This document shows, piece after piece, positions 1 through 12,785 of a DNA stretch of 64,000 bases. The notes below the pieces were generated by a model. It saw only the letters and a program-made list of their open reading frames with translations. It did not search any database and was not told where the DNA came from. The stretch's first letter is position 1; each line of letters opens with the position of its first letter. Source of the DNA: Ophthalmolycus amberensis (lineage: Eukaryota > Chordata > Actinopteri > Perciformes > Zoarcidae). The stretch lies in NCBI GenBank assembly GCA_024529925.1, contig JAFEUB010000908.1:868001-932000 (forward strand), written 5' to 3'. The position numbers and the translations under genes were made by a program.

Positions 1-620
1 CTGACATTTAAGTCTGTCTACGGAGGCCTAGCGGTGTGTTGGAACAGGGATGGTTGGAAGTTGGAGCAAGCCCTGCCCACAGCCTGATCTCCAGGTTCAG
101 CTCCAACCTCCGCCGCAGAGCGCCCAAAGAGAGGGCGTGCCATTGTTTACTGTCCACGGTGCGGGTAAACAATAAACAATGAAAAGACTGAGGGGTTGCC
201 AGCTCCTCGCCCCAATGTTGCCATTTTGGGAACTCAAACACGCCCCCATGCTCCCTGCAGCCCCTACTCAACACCCACTCCCTCTCTCCCCCTCTCAACC
301 TCCGCCACCTCCCCCGTTCAGATCCATCCCCGGCCCCAGAAACCCCAGAGGGGCGGTCGCCCAGCCTGCCCACGCTGCCCTCTAAGAAACCACGAGAGGG
401 TGTGGTTCCGCCTGGAACAGGAAAGCCATTTATTTTGGGCGCATCTCTGCTGACTGACTCATGTGTTGACTGGAAAGTTGGCTGCATGCTCGATGGGCCG
501 AGGCTCCACCAGCCCTGTGGGCTATCAGTCCCTGACCTGCCCTCCCTCCTTTTGGGCCCCCTGCACCGCAGCCCACCACAAGTTCAAATGCACCAATAGC
601 CACCCACTCCCATCCTCCCA
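1..620. other. GC-rich, C-rich block at the window edge; no gene supported
   Basis: Base composition is clearly richer in C and G than the following kilobases, with CT/CCC-rich segments at 240-380 and 530-630. A 159-codon open frame exists on the reverse strand at 8-487, but it shows no domain, overlaps other open frames and follows from the scarcity of AT. It could be regulatory DNA or the end of a feature lying to the left. Confidence 0.4.
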
Positions 621-861
621 CCCACTCTAACAAGCCCTCATCACCATTCTATTTTTGTATTAATGTCAGCACCGCCACCTACCACCATGCTCTTAGTCTC
701 AAGATGATGAAGAATTGCCATTGTTTCACAGTGACCTTCAGCTGTTTATTTTGTCAGAGCTGATCACCTAGGGTTGTTTTATGATAGGCATGTGTCGCAT
801 GTTGTTTGAGAATCTTTTTTTCTCCTGAGAATATGCAAAGTAAAGAGAACGACAAAGAGGC

Positions 862-883
862 AGAGAGAGAGAGAGAGAGAGAG

Positions 884-919
<36 letters not shown>
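862..919 (+). repeat. (GA)n microsatellite
   Basis: AG dinucleotides run for 58 bp with a single TC interruption at 885-886. Confidence 0.97.
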
Positions 920-920
<1 letters not shown>

Positions 921-2585
921 AGATAGGGTTCGTACTGCCTTACCGAATTAACAAAAAATCACATTACTTGATCTTTAATCATAAACGTGCAGATGTTATA
1001 CACGTATTTATAATTAAATCTTGAATTGTAGGCCTGTGGAAGGTTGAGACTTACTGATGGGAGAGACTCACCAACCTAAAATTGTAATATCCCTCCGCAC
1101 ATACAAGTCTATTTTCCTTCAGTGGCTAAAAACAAACCAAGCACACACTCTTTAAATACATCTATACCTCTGGTTCGAAAATGATGACCTCGCGTGACCT
1201 CTCTGTACTAAAGCCTCTTATTCTTCACTTTATCCCACTTTAACCTTTATTCAGCAACTACTGATCAGTTGTGCTATGATTTGGGAGAGTTTTCAGGGAG
1301 CTGCTGCATTATTTCAAAAACACAATATCAATAAAAGTGCCTGAATATTTTCAATTTGAGCTGTGTAATGTCTTAATTTACTATATTAACCAGCAACATA
1401 TACACAATATTACCCACTGAACAATCTCCCCAGTGTTGTGATCTGATTATAGCCTCAAAAACTATTAAAATAGACCTTGTAGTTACAGAACTGTGGTCTC
1501 CTTAGTATGGGTATGCTATTTTCGAGCAGAGGCCTACAAATAGGGCTAGTGTTTAAGAGGTTAAAATACACCTGAAAACATATTTATCTGTGGTGTACTG
1601 GCAGTCCTTGAAATTAGGAATTCATTCAATCAATTTCACAGTGAAAAAAAAGGGTCTTTAATCCAATAGTACCCATTAAATGTCAGTAATAGGACACCAT
1701 AGAGAGCTAATACAATTCTTAGTTAAGTCATCAGCTATTATAATACACAGCTGTTACTGTTCTCAGTGGAGAAATAAGTGACCGACACAGAAACTGTATA
1801 TTATGTGTGTAATAATTGAAAATTGGTGTTTAAATTGTGCTGATCCAGGTCTGCTGCATGCACACTGTATGTTGCTTTGTGTGGGAATATGGTCCGACAA
1901 AAAAAATAACTCAAACTACAGTAGACAAAATTTTCACAGCTGGAGCATTCCAGATGGCCTGAGAAGTCAATAAAAGAGAGGATGAGGGCCAATAAAAAAA
2001 GAATTTCTAAAAAATGCCGAACTGGCAATGAATGGAGAGTCTTTTATATGGTCTGGATCAAATGTTCTCTTCCTCCATATAATGTTACTGGTGGATGGAG
2101 ACTTAGTTTTGGACCTGAAACTTTCCTAAACGTAAATGTCTTTGCATTGGTCGTTTTTTTTAAATATAGAGTTTTATTTTGCCCGTGAACTGGTAATGAG
2201 TCAATTTGGAAAATAAAATCTTCTTGCAGCACCACCACTTGTCATAATATTGAAAACCTAAGCAATGGATAAGATTTGATTGTAATCTGTAATCCCCCCC
2301 AAAACCTGCTGACCAACTGTACTGCATGTTTTTATCTTTACCTATTTTATATTATGTAATGGTCAAAGGAAGCTGTGAAGTAGGGTGCTCTTCATCTTCT
2401 CCGTTTCTCCCCAGGGTCCCCATATTGCTCTGGAGATGTCTGTGGGTTCCCTGCTATGGCGTGGCGTTCTGACATTCCCTCCACACCCACACTGGCAGCC
2501 AATGTGCCAATTAGTGGCCTTCTCCGCAGGGGTGGGTGTATGGGAGGTGGAGAACACAGAAGAACGAGAGACGGTGGAGAAAGAG

Positions 2586-2620
2586 CGAGAGAGAGAGAGA
2601 GCGTGGATATGAGCGTTTCT

Positions 2621-2659
<39 letters not shown>
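2586..2659 (+). repeat. (GA)8 then (GT)19 compound microsatellite
   Basis: GA repeats occupy 2586-2601, and pure GT repeats 2622-2659 follow after 20 bp of unique sequence. Confidence 0.96.
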
Positions 2660-2661
<2 letters not shown>

Positions 2662-3445
2662 CAAGGCCTCAGACCTCAGACATTCCTTTCGTTATGACCT
2701 AGGGTACAATTAAGGAGATGTCCCTCCCTTGCCTCCCCTCCTCGGTGGACCACATCAACGGAAGTCCTGGCCCAGCTGGAGGCTCTAATGACGGGAGGGA
2801 GGCCAGGTCGCGACCCTGGTGTGCCACCTCAGCGCCACACCCTTCCTGTTTAGGTCCAGACAGGGTCTACGCCAGCAGAGGAGGAGAGGAAAGGGGACAG
2901 GGGAGACAGGGAGTAGGAAAGTGATTTGGATTTGTCCAGATTTGCAGAGGAGTTGAGAGAGAGATTGGTAAAAACTAACACAGTAGTTGACTTTCCCCTC
3001 ACCTGACCGCCTTGTCGCAAAAGAGAGTACTTCAAACTGATCACAGTCCAAAATTTACCAGAGCTGCAAACCTATCCTTGAGTAAAATAAATTGCTGTTA
3101 TTTCTTTCCCTGTACCTTCTACAGAAACATAGAAACTTTGGACTAAACGATAAACCACGCACATTACAGACCAACATTAATACAGTAAAGGGCGACATAG
3201 AGGGCCCGGATGGACTTCACATAAGGTGGGTGACTGGCAATTTGATAGTATGCAAAGAGTTGTGTTGCAGTATTATGGGACTGAAAGCTGTGGTCCTCAG
3301 CCCTGTTATCGTCAGACAACCCACCCTGATGGTGAGGCTCGGATAATGATACGTCTGTGAGTCTGTCTGTCTATCTGTCATGCCTCTGGATTTGCTTGCT
3401 CCGCTCCTGTGAGTGAGGAACAGCAAGGGACATGTGGGGGTGGTA

Positions 3446-3448
<3 letters not shown>

Positions 3449-3490
<42 letters not shown>
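3449..3490 (+). repeat. (GT)21 microsatellite
   Basis: A pure 42-bp GT tract followed by CGACGAGG. Confidence 0.97.
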
Positions 3491-3493
<3 letters not shown>

Positions 3494-6407
3494 CGAGGGT
3501 CCCCATAGATTATAGATGTTGATGAGTGTCTCTTCTCAGCTTGAAAACCCTGTAATTGTCACCTTGCTCAAGTAGGGGTGAGGGGAGAGATACACATTGG
3601 ATAACCACACTGAAAACCCGCAATCAAAGAAAATGGAAAGGTAGAGAGATATGCCACAAGATGAGGAACAAGAAGCAAAAAAACTAGCCCTGACCAAAAG
3701 AGAAACTTTGTGGTGGACATCTCAGTGACCATCTGAAACAATGGGGATGTACACAACGTGTGCTACAGTACATACAGTATAGTGAGCTCATGTAGAGTGC
3801 ATTCAACCAATCAGTGTGACTATCTGCCTGTGTATGTGGGAGAGATAGAAACTACTAGAGTGAGGGATAATCAAAGCTCATCCAGTGATCACAACTATTA
3901 CATTATTAGTGCCTGAGTGACCAATAACACTGTGTTTCCACTTTGTCACTGGAAAGACCAACATGTTCAGGGTGAGTTTCTATCCACTTCATTAAGCCAT
4001 GAATGTAACTGAATGCTACACTTGAGCTGTATGTAAAATGTGTAAAATCCCGATACCATGCTGTACGTGCCCATGCATAATGGTGTGTAGTGTAGATTCA
4101 AGTCTGACTTGCTCAGTAATTCAATTATAATTGTTTGCTCAAATTTTAGCAAACTAATCGCTAAAAGCACCATTGATTTCTATTATTACATTATTGATGC
4201 AAGTTTGAATAACCAATCAACTTATTATAACATATGTTAAACATATGACTTAATAAAAAAATATTAGTAAAATAGATATGATCAGCATATCCCAGCATGC
4301 ATTGGGTGAATGTATAAAAGCACAGTCACACCAACAGACAATTTAAAAACACAATTCCCTTTATACTTTGTGGGGACAGGAGCTCCTAGGGGAACGCAAC
4401 ACCAACAGGGGGCTAAAAAAAATAGTACACAGTAGTCAAAACATTATTACTTGTGTGTAATTCATGCATAAGTGTTTCTAAGTTGTTTTATCCTTTTTGT
4501 CATGGATTCATCGGCTCTCACAAGAGAAAATTACTTCTATTCACCTTCCAGTTCATCGTTGGGACATCGTCCACCTGACAAGTGATTGAGGAAGCATAAC
4601 GCTGTCACAAATGTGTTTACATTTTTTAATGGAAGTACATTTTACACTTAGAAACATTATTTCACGTTATGTGACTTTACCTAAAAAAAGGTTTAAATGC
4701 ACAGCACCCTGACATTAAGTACTGTGTGTGTGTGTGTTGCATACTGTCTTCCTATAACGTCTGACCGAAACAGAAAAGATAAAGACAAACACTAATTTGT
4801 ATGTATTGGCTGTACTGCTCCTCTGCCTCTCATTAGCTTCTATTAATCTATTTACCCTTCACGGTGCCCTGACACCACCCCCAGAACCCCAGCCTTTGCC
4901 AAAACCAAAGTGACACTGGCTCCGCAGGCGAGGTTGGGAGGCCATGAGGTCATACCAATGATGGCACTAGCTGTCGACCGGTGAGATGTGGGGGCCCGTA
5001 GGCGGAGGGGTGCTAGGTGCCTGCGAGGGGAGAGTGAAGGGAGTGTGCCGGGGGAAGTGAGACATTCATTAGGAGAGCCAAGCTGACGCTGTCACCCTCA
5101 CCCTCGCCTGCATCTAAGGAGCCTGCTCAGACACACGCCAGCCTCAGCTGCCACCAGACCGCTGCTGTGCTCTGCACCAACGCACACTGTTTGCATGTGC
5201 ATATACTGTACACTCTATATGCGTGTGTGCAATTGAATGTTAAAACGCTGTTTTACGCTGTGAAACGCGATCACAGAAATGCTATTTCAACCAAAGAGGC
5301 AGATGATAGAGTGGAGAGAAAAAGATGCAGGAGCAGAGAGAGACATACAGTGAGTCTATTATACAATACTAGTTCAAGTTCATGGTTCATCTGCTGAGGC
5401 TGTACGCTTATTTCAGGGGGTTCTGATGACAAACGAGACAAGCATGCTCCCTCAGTCATCTTGCACGCCTGTGAAAGCAGAGCCCATTTTATTGGGCCCT
5501 CTAATGCGATGAGAGGCCAGGAGTCAATTACTGTTTACTTATTCTCCCTCTGCCTGAACACAGACTTGTTAACGCTTCCTAATAATGAGCTGCAGTGAAC
5601 AAGAGGGTTACACTGGATCCTTTTGACTCACAAAAAGGAAAACATTTTCCATTCTCTTTGTGACCCATCACTGACGCTTGATTAAAAAAGAAAAAAAAAT
5701 TGATAAAGAGGTGAGGGACATGGGAAATGTTTCACTTAAAAATGTGATATTCTAGGCTTTTGTTGTTAATACAATCAATACGGATGTGGATGTGCGGTCA
5801 GGCACAATGATACACCAGGAAATCCACCTGAACTGATGTACCGGTATTGTAGACAGGTGTAGAGCAGACGACGCTGGCACAACCTATGCTGCGTTTATTA
5901 AGCAGAAATACATACAAAGTATTATTACCATGCACAACTTTAACACAACAGAAGCAATATGTGGTAACTCTTTAACACCCTAGAAAGGAAAGGAACTCAC
6001 ATGTTTACTCAGACAAGGATTGAGTCCAGTGGAGAGCAGGGTTCTAGGGCCAGTAAGGGCAAAAAGGGCTCAAACCTGAACTCAATCCCCCTTTACAGGC
6101 TCTACTCAAGCCAGGCCCCTCCCACTTCCTGCTCCTCCTCAGACAACTCTGCCTCCAGACCTGCTTTTCACAACACACATCCTCCAACAATATCTTTAGA
6201 CTCTCGTGAGAGGAATTACTTTTAAAATAATTAAGTAATTGAAAGGTTGAAATTGTCAAATTAGAGCTGTGACAAATTAAAGTGTGAACTATTCTACAGT
6301 TTCAAAAGCTTTAGAGGATGCTGTCTTCACACATTTTGTTTGGAGAATTGCACCGTTCAATGTGCTCGACTGTCCAGAATATTCTGTCAATCTCTGCTTG
6401 TCGCACC

Positions 6408-6429
6408 TTTTTTTTTTTTTTTTTTTTTT
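6408..6429 (+). repeat. Poly-T run (22)
   Basis: There are 22 consecutive T. No adjacent retroelement body is recognised that would make it a reverse-strand poly(A) tail. Confidence 0.95.
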
Positions 6430-8062
6430 AATGCTGTGACTTTCTTTTTAAGAATCATACAATTCCTTTTCAGCCCGTGTGTTTCTCAAAATGTACCTTG
6501 GCTCAGATAATGCACAGTGGAAATAAGATAATTAATTCCACTGCATTATATTTTAATTGACTCCAAATGAGGTTGATCTTTGCCAAATCAGGTTATGAGA
6601 ACCCCTGGCTTTGTTCATTTGTTTTAATTAAACATAAGAGGAGAGGTGAAAGAAAAAAACACTGGCACATTGTTAGTGTAATTAAAGATTAATTCCATAA
6701 TATTATGCGTGTGATAATGTAAAGATATCTATATTTTACATACAAACAGAGTGGTTCATTTTCGATAATCTAACACAAAACCTGTCACAGGCGCTCCTAC
6801 TCCTATTCATTGGGCATTACCAGCGCACCATGGACCACAATCCATGTGTCATTTCTCCTGTCGAAACGATGTTTTTATGTGAGGGTAAACCTAGGGCAAC
6901 TGTTTGAGTGCTGAGTGAGGTATTGTTAAGGTGAATACTTCATTGTGCTGACATGACAGAACAAGATTCAAAAGTTCAGTTTTCAAGATTAATAGACAGG
7001 AAGTCAACCATGGATATGACAATTTTAAGATTATGATAATTACAACAACAAAAAACACGGTCATGGCTCCATCTTAATGCACGCCATCACAACATCAACA
7101 AAGATATGCCGACTGCATGTTCTTTAATTCCCTCCTCTGACACAGAGCCATATAGGACATTGCTTCTGCAGACAAGATATACATGTAATATAGCCAACAA
7201 AGTCACATTGTGTTTATTATTGTCTACAACACACATATAGGTACCTAATAGGACCAGACTGTCTCTTATAAATGTATATAACAATTTGTAACAGCAAAAC
7301 ATTTTGACAGAAATGTGATGTTAGTCACATTGCATTCATTACCAAAAAGAAAAAATGTTTCATAAATAAATCAGCCAAGCTGCAAAATGTTACTACTACT
7401 ACGATTCACCGACAACGCATTTCATTTATTTTCCCTACGATATCAACGTTAAAATACAAAAGCATAGTTTGGGTTTTAAAGTGGTTCCAGCACTAGGTTT
7501 TTCCTGAACTTCCATGCAGCTATTCTGTTTCCTGCTAAAATGCAGTTGACCAAAGACATGTGTGTAGGTTATATACATGTAATCTCTAGGACAAAGGTCT
7601 GGATGGACTCGTTCCTTGCAGTAAAATTTAGCTTTTAATTGCCTACATCAAATGTGGATCTTTTTTAGACTCATAATAGGAATAAGAAAAATAATATTGT
7701 TAATTTTTGTAAGTCTCATTTTGTTTTAAATTTGTGCATCTGTCCAAGAAATGTCCCTAAACTGAGATATCTTCTATACAAATAGTTATTTGGGGTATAA
7801 AAGTCCAATTAGATGTATTATGAATGTTGATTATTTTGAAAAAACTCCTCAGGCCTATTCAGTGAGCCTGTTTTCATTCCACCTGAATGCTTAATTACCT
7901 AAATGAACTCATGATGTACTTCACTGGACTGATTTTGTCCAAGGTCAAGTCTGATAGAGATTTAAAGTGACCAGTCTTTAGGCCTGAGAGACGAGGAACA
8001 GTGTCGAGTGCCAAGAAGAGCACGTAGAAAATGAGAGGGGAAAGGAAATGATGGGGTGCAGA

Positions 8063-8346
8063 TAGGTCTCAAACGAACAATTATTTTCATTGTTGATTTA
8101 TCCGTCGATTATATTCTCAATTAATCGATTATTCTTGTTTATAAAAACATGTTTATCTGTGTTTCCCAAAGCCCAAGACGACACCCTCAATGACATTCAG
8201 CTTAAAGAAGTAAAGAAACCAGAACATATTCCTATTTAAGGAGCTGGAATCAGACAATTTAGACTTTAAAAAAAAAAAAAAATAATATATCTAATATAAT
8301 ATCAAAATAGTCTGCGATTCATTTAATAGTTGACGACTATTCTACT
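8063..8346 (+). repeat. hAT-like non-autonomous repeat with TCGATTAATCGATT ends
   Basis: It begins TAGGTCTCAAACGAACAATT and ATTTTCATTGTTGATTTATC. It contains CTCAATTAATCGATTATTC, GTGTTTCCCAAAGCCCAAGA, AAGAAGTAAAGAAACCAGAA and GAGCTGGAATCAGACAATTT, and ends AATAGTTGACGACTATTC. From memory this order of motifs defines a very common fish DNA-element repeat whose intact ends read TAGGGCTGCAAC. The right terminus is lost. An A-run lies at 8265-8281. Confidence 0.65.
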
Positions 8347-8694
8347 CCAACATGTCCGTTTCTCTCCTTTATCCTAATGGATCACACCTACAGCTGGAGC
8401 AGGAAAATACTGGAAGTCCTCAAACAAGTACCATGGGACCATGTCACTGTTTATTTTCTGTTTGGCCTGTATTCTGCATAATAGACAACAACACTGTTGG
8501 GTTTTGTTCATGGCTACATCGCAAAAGAGTTGTAAATCATGAACGAGAGTTATTTTGCATTTTGTCATGTTGCTTTGGGCAGGATGAGTGTGATGAATAG
8601 GCCGACAGTGTAGGGGACAAATGAGTGAAACAACATGGGGAGGGTCATAGGTCCCACTTACTATTACGCCTGAACAACTGCACTGGTCCCCCAA

Positions 8695-8715
8695 CCCCCC
8701 CCCCCCCCCCCCCCC
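8695..8715 (+). repeat. Poly-C run (21)
   Basis: There are 21 consecutive C after CCCCCAA. Such runs are often length-variable or mis-assembled. Confidence 0.95.
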
Positions 8716-9704
8716 AAGAAAAGAAGAAAAAAAACCTATCATACATTTTCATATATTAATAGTTAAAGAGGCTTTATCGTATTGTTTGCTTTGATGTAAT
8801 GTATGTATCCTGCTTTATGTTTTGCAAGCAAATGGGACCCTCTGCTCTCGCCATCTCTTATCTGGCTCTGCTCGACTCCTGTTCCCGGGGACCATGGGGA
8901 AGGACAAGTCCTGGCTGTCCTGGCTCTTGACAGAGGAGATAAATCACTCAGCACACCGGAGGATAGCCTTCCAGTCGGCAAGCTGGGAACTTCATTATCC
9001 CGCCCATGCCACACATTACCATGCAGATCGTCACTGATTGGGCCGGCGCTGTGGCGTTCGCAGCCTACTTCTGTCACCGCCAGAGGAGTCTCAGATCCGT
9101 CTCCGTGTTGAGGAGAGGAGAAGAGAGGAGGATAGAGTTGTAGATACGAAAAGAAAGGTGGAAGTGAGAGATGATATTTTAAAATAAGAAGATAAGAGGA
9201 AGTGGGAAAATTTCACTAACACCCCCTCGCTACTGGGATATTTGGTATAAAAAGGTTGTAACACAAGTTGGTTTCTGTTGATGTCAGCAATACTCTGCAA
9301 ATTCAAGTAAGCATAATCTGTGTAAATTCCACTGTGGTGTACTTTCTTCAAGCAAGGAGAGGCCCAGGAAAACCACAATTTCTACTTTTTTTCTCACACT
9401 ATTCTGCGTCAACACTTTCACTCCAACACCTTGTATGTTTTTGAAAAAGAGTCATTTTCGTCACCACAAACCACCCATCTTGAGACCTCATGATTTATTT
9501 ATATAGATCAAACTTACATATGATTTATAGAACACTAAAAATATTTAATTAGTACTGCTTCTATTGCCTTTCTATGTTATCCAATGTGATTATATGAATA
9601 CAGCTTGGTTTTGTTAATAATCTTTTACACAGTTCAGGGAAAATTAACATTGTTTCACAAAACAGAAGTTGCACATGGCCAGTTGAAGATGTATAAACAC
9701 AAGA

Positions 9705-9708
<4 letters not shown>

Positions 9709-9748
<40 letters not shown>

Positions 9749-9759
9749 GTGTGTGTGTG
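9709..9759 (+). repeat. (GT)n microsatellite with one GC
   Basis: A GT tract of 51 bp interrupted by GC at 9743-9744. Confidence 0.96.
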
Positions 9760-9936
9760 GTCTTGAGGCACAGGGTAATGTGATCCATGCTTGTCTTTGC
9801 AGTCAGCATGTGTGGGATCGGTGCCCTCACATCTCACTAAGTAAGCGCACACACATTTACAGAATTTCCTGGCAGAGATCAGTAAGTGATCGACACCATG
9901 TTTGAGTGTCAACTTCAATTCATTTGAATGAATGCC

Positions 9937-10004
9937 TGTGTGTGTGTGGGTGTGTGTGTGTGTGTGTGTGTGTGTGTAAGTGTATGTGTGTGTGTGTGTG
10001 TGCG
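9937..10004 (+). repeat. Interrupted (GT)n microsatellite
   Basis: GT tracts broken by GGG at about 9949, AAG at 9978 and TAT at 9983. It is probably an old array decaying into sub-blocks. Confidence 0.95.
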
Positions 10005-12192
10005 CGCCTGCCTGCTCAGACACAAGCAGTCCGGTGCCCTTGTGTGCGTTTGTCTTTTTGTGTCTTGCTATGCTGGCAGCAGTGTGTTAAGTGGCAAAGG
10101 GACTGTGACAGATAGAGAAAGGAAGGCGGCATATGAAACTGTAGACTACTTCTGTACAGTGATCAATCCTTAAAACTGGAACAATGGAATATGTGAAACT
10201 ACACTATTTCATTCCTCTGTGCCTCACAGCAACACAAATTGTCATATTTTAGCCAAGCATGTAGCAGAGATAAGTATAATAAACGAGGCATGTATTTCTC
10301 AAAAATAACTTTTAATTACATGTTGTTATGAACTCCATCTGTTGTCCATCTACGTTTATGCAACGGTATACATTTTGAGCTTACTTTGCGAGGTTTCAGG
10401 ACAGAGCGTGGCTTGCTGTTCTCCACATACACATACACATATATACACACAGTTATTAGAGGTGTTACATCATGAGGTTATTGGAAAGACACCTCAGTGT
10501 AAGCGATGGACCGTCAGCCTGCAGATCTCAAGAACGGCAGCAAGTGAATTGTGTTATCACTGGGAGTGGGAGGATGGGCAGGAGTTCCAGGTGTTCTTAA
10601 CAAGAACAAAAGTGACATCTGAAATTAACAAACATTTCATTCCACACTTCCGAACCATGGGGTGAGTGCAAATGAAACAGAGAGGAGCGTGACTCCTCCA
10701 CCTCTCAGCCTCCAGTTCTCACTGCTGTCAGCAGATGTCAGTTAGCTTCTGCCTGTGCCACTGTCTCCCGTCCTTCTCTCTGACGACACCAACTCGTGAT
10801 AACATTCTGTAATCAGGCATCAGCAGAAGAGCGCATTGAGTAACTACAAGGATCCATTCTCTCTACCTACGCTTTATATTTTTCACTCTACCTTAAACTT
10901 TTATATGCCCTCCCCGCTTTCCCCGTCTAACCCTCCCTTCCTCACCCCCAGTCCAGGTATTGTGCATCGGAGGATCCCCAGGGTGTGTGTGGGCTAATTA
11001 GGCTGAGGCAGTTCGGAGGGAAACACAGGTGTTAGCCAGACCGTACTCGCTGTACAGAGTAATGACTGTACCGAAGCCCCTTATCCCACCAGCCTCCCCC
11101 CCCCCAGGGTAATTTGTCGCTACTCTGTATAACCATGCATCTCTCTGCTCCACTTCTGTTTGCTTTTCATTAATTCTTTTTATGCAGTTATTTGTTAGCA
11201 TTATTTATGGCCCACTCAAATATTAACACCATTCGAAGGAGATACAACAATGACTTTGCCACTGTGGTCCTTACCTGAGCCGCGAGGGTTAGATCTGTTG
11301 ATGTGTCTTTAACAGATCAAGGTGGTCTGTCATTGTGTATGTACATGTGTGTGCTGCTGTGTTAGCATAAGCTTTGTTTTACAACAGCTGTCAGAAATAC
11401 TGTATAGGTTAATTTGTCAGTTTCCTCACTGTTTAGTGCTTCAGTATCACGTATGTCATGCGTCACATTTCAATAGTGAAATAATACTAGTCTCTCCTCT
11501 AATAATCATATAGGACAAGAAATGACTGAGCAAATCTCAAGAAAAAAAAAAGAGCAGGAGAACGTTCTTCTGCTTCTTACTTCTGATTATTAAATTATGG
11601 CAAGGGAGCCGAGTAAAGAATTTATTAGCACAAATCGACAGAGAGTTGGAGTAACAGACAGTAAAAAGAGAACGCAGAAAGGGTGAGTGATGGGAGGAGT
11701 CTGCAAAAAGAAGTTGTTGAGACCACTGCAAGATAGACAGAGAGAGGATGAAGAGGGGGAAAGAGAGAGCACTGCTACTGTTAAGTGCATAAGTGGCAAT
11801 ATGCACCCAGTGAGGTGGAACTGGACCTGGTGAGAGAATATTGTCCTAGGTCAAGCCGAGTCAGAATCACTTGGGTGACTGTTGCTCACTAGAGCAGAAC
11901 ACAGCTGAGGAAGAAATCGGGTGCAAACCTGAGTCAGCGCCATTTTACCACTTACTTTGTAGAAAACACACTCTGTGCTACCATCATGATATGAAACAAC
12001 TATATTATTCAGTTATTCGCTTCCTTCCTAAACGACTTTCTACCTCGCACCGACATGTGTCAGTGTCAGACATTGCCCTCACGTTGTTATCGCACGTCGT
12101 CATCGCATTTCTATTAATGACAAACCCACACAATTCAGCAAGCATTGTGCAATGTCTATATGCTACAACAAATATTCTTAAGATATTATTTT

Positions 12193-12330
12193 TGGTTTCG
12201 AAAAAGAGGAGAGAGAGAGGGGATGACAGGAAGCAAAGGGCGGCGCATCATGTACCAAGGACCCCATGAGCCTTGGTACATGGGGCGCCGGACCTACCGA
12301 GTGAGCTATACTGTACCGGGGTGCTCCGGA
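12193..12330 (-). mobile_element. tRNA-derived SINE, reverse orientation, with hairpin in place of the B box
   Basis: On the reverse strand, TAGCTCACTCGGTAGG (12308-12293) fits a pol III A box of a tRNA head. CCGGCGCCCCATGTACCAAGG follows, and later CCCTTTGCTTCCTGTCATCC and a CCCCTCTCTCTCTCC tail. From memory the CCCTTTGCTGCATGTCATCC block and CT tail mark a common percomorph tRNA-SINE. The expected B box (GGTTCGANTCC) is missing. In its place lies an inverted copy of the preceding segment, giving a hairpin at 12241-12290. It is unlikely to be transcribed efficiently by pol III. I see no target duplication. Confidence 0.65.
12241..12290. repeat. Near-perfect hairpin: 6-bp and 11-bp stems around a 3x3 internal loop
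   Basis: CGGCGC (12241-12246) pairs with GCGCCG (12285-12290). ATGTACCAAGG (12250-12260) pairs with CCTTGGTACAT (12271-12281). The loop is 10 nt and the unpaired triplets are ATC and GGG. It lies within the reverse-strand SINE and is best explained by a local inverted duplication in that element. Confidence 0.85.
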
Positions 12331-12785
12331 CATCCAATATTTGAAATGAGTGAAAGCTGTCCTGGAAAACAACTCACTATTGCAAAGTTACAACCTGATA
12401 CAGCTGATCTATGTTTGCAAAAAACAACTTGGTAATATTTAGTTTGACAAGTTAAAGAGATCCCAATAGGTTTCATCCGCGCTTATAACTATCACATACT
12501 GTATATTGTACTCTCGATACCTAGAGTTCCTCAACACCTCAGATCCTCAGCCCCAGGTTCACATCCTGGAGGTCCAATCCTCAGCCTGCTGTGCCTTGTT
12601 CCAGCTAGCATCCAGCTAGCTAGTTCCAAGTCCGCTCCTCGGCCTGCTAGCATTCAGTCTGTGTCCCTGCCTGTTGCCTCCAGTGTGCTTGTCAGCCTGC
12701 TAAACTGGCTCTATCCCACACATTTCTAGGAGTCAGAATCCCTAGATGGAAGCGTCTCGCATCAATCCTTGAAGGTGCCTTGCTC

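Larger units (their letters stand above)
621..8062. other. AT-rich intergenic DNA with microsatellites
   Basis: No coding exon, RNA gene or mobile element is recognised apart from the listed simple repeats. GC-richer patches at 2430-2540 and 4860-5170 could be regulatory. Short open frames here lack domains and splice support. Confidence 0.5.
8347..12192. other. Intergenic DNA; GC-richer block at 8820-9110
   Basis: The block 8820-9110 is open in several frames on both strands with no recognisable protein, which argues for compositional openness rather than a gene. The rest holds GT arrays and AT-rich sequence. A short C-run lies at 11097-11105. Confidence 0.5.

Noticed and set aside
8..487. 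159-codon open frame on the reverse strand at the left edge
   Set aside because: Several overlapping open frames exist on both strands in GC-rich DNA. No domain, splice context or repeat-protein similarity was recognised.
9655..10023. Open frames made of His-Thr or Cys-Val repeats
   Set aside because: They are translations of CA/GT microsatellites. The same explains the frames at 2392, 29854, 55178, 56325 and 57086.
12241..12290. Possible microRNA precursor
   Set aside because: The hairpin stem is only 17 bp plus a 3x3 loop and sits in a recognisable SINE. No known miRNA seed was identified.
12290..12310. tRNA gene suggested by an A-box-like sequence
   Set aside because: No B box, no acceptor stem and no anticodon arm. 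A SINE-specific tail follows instead.
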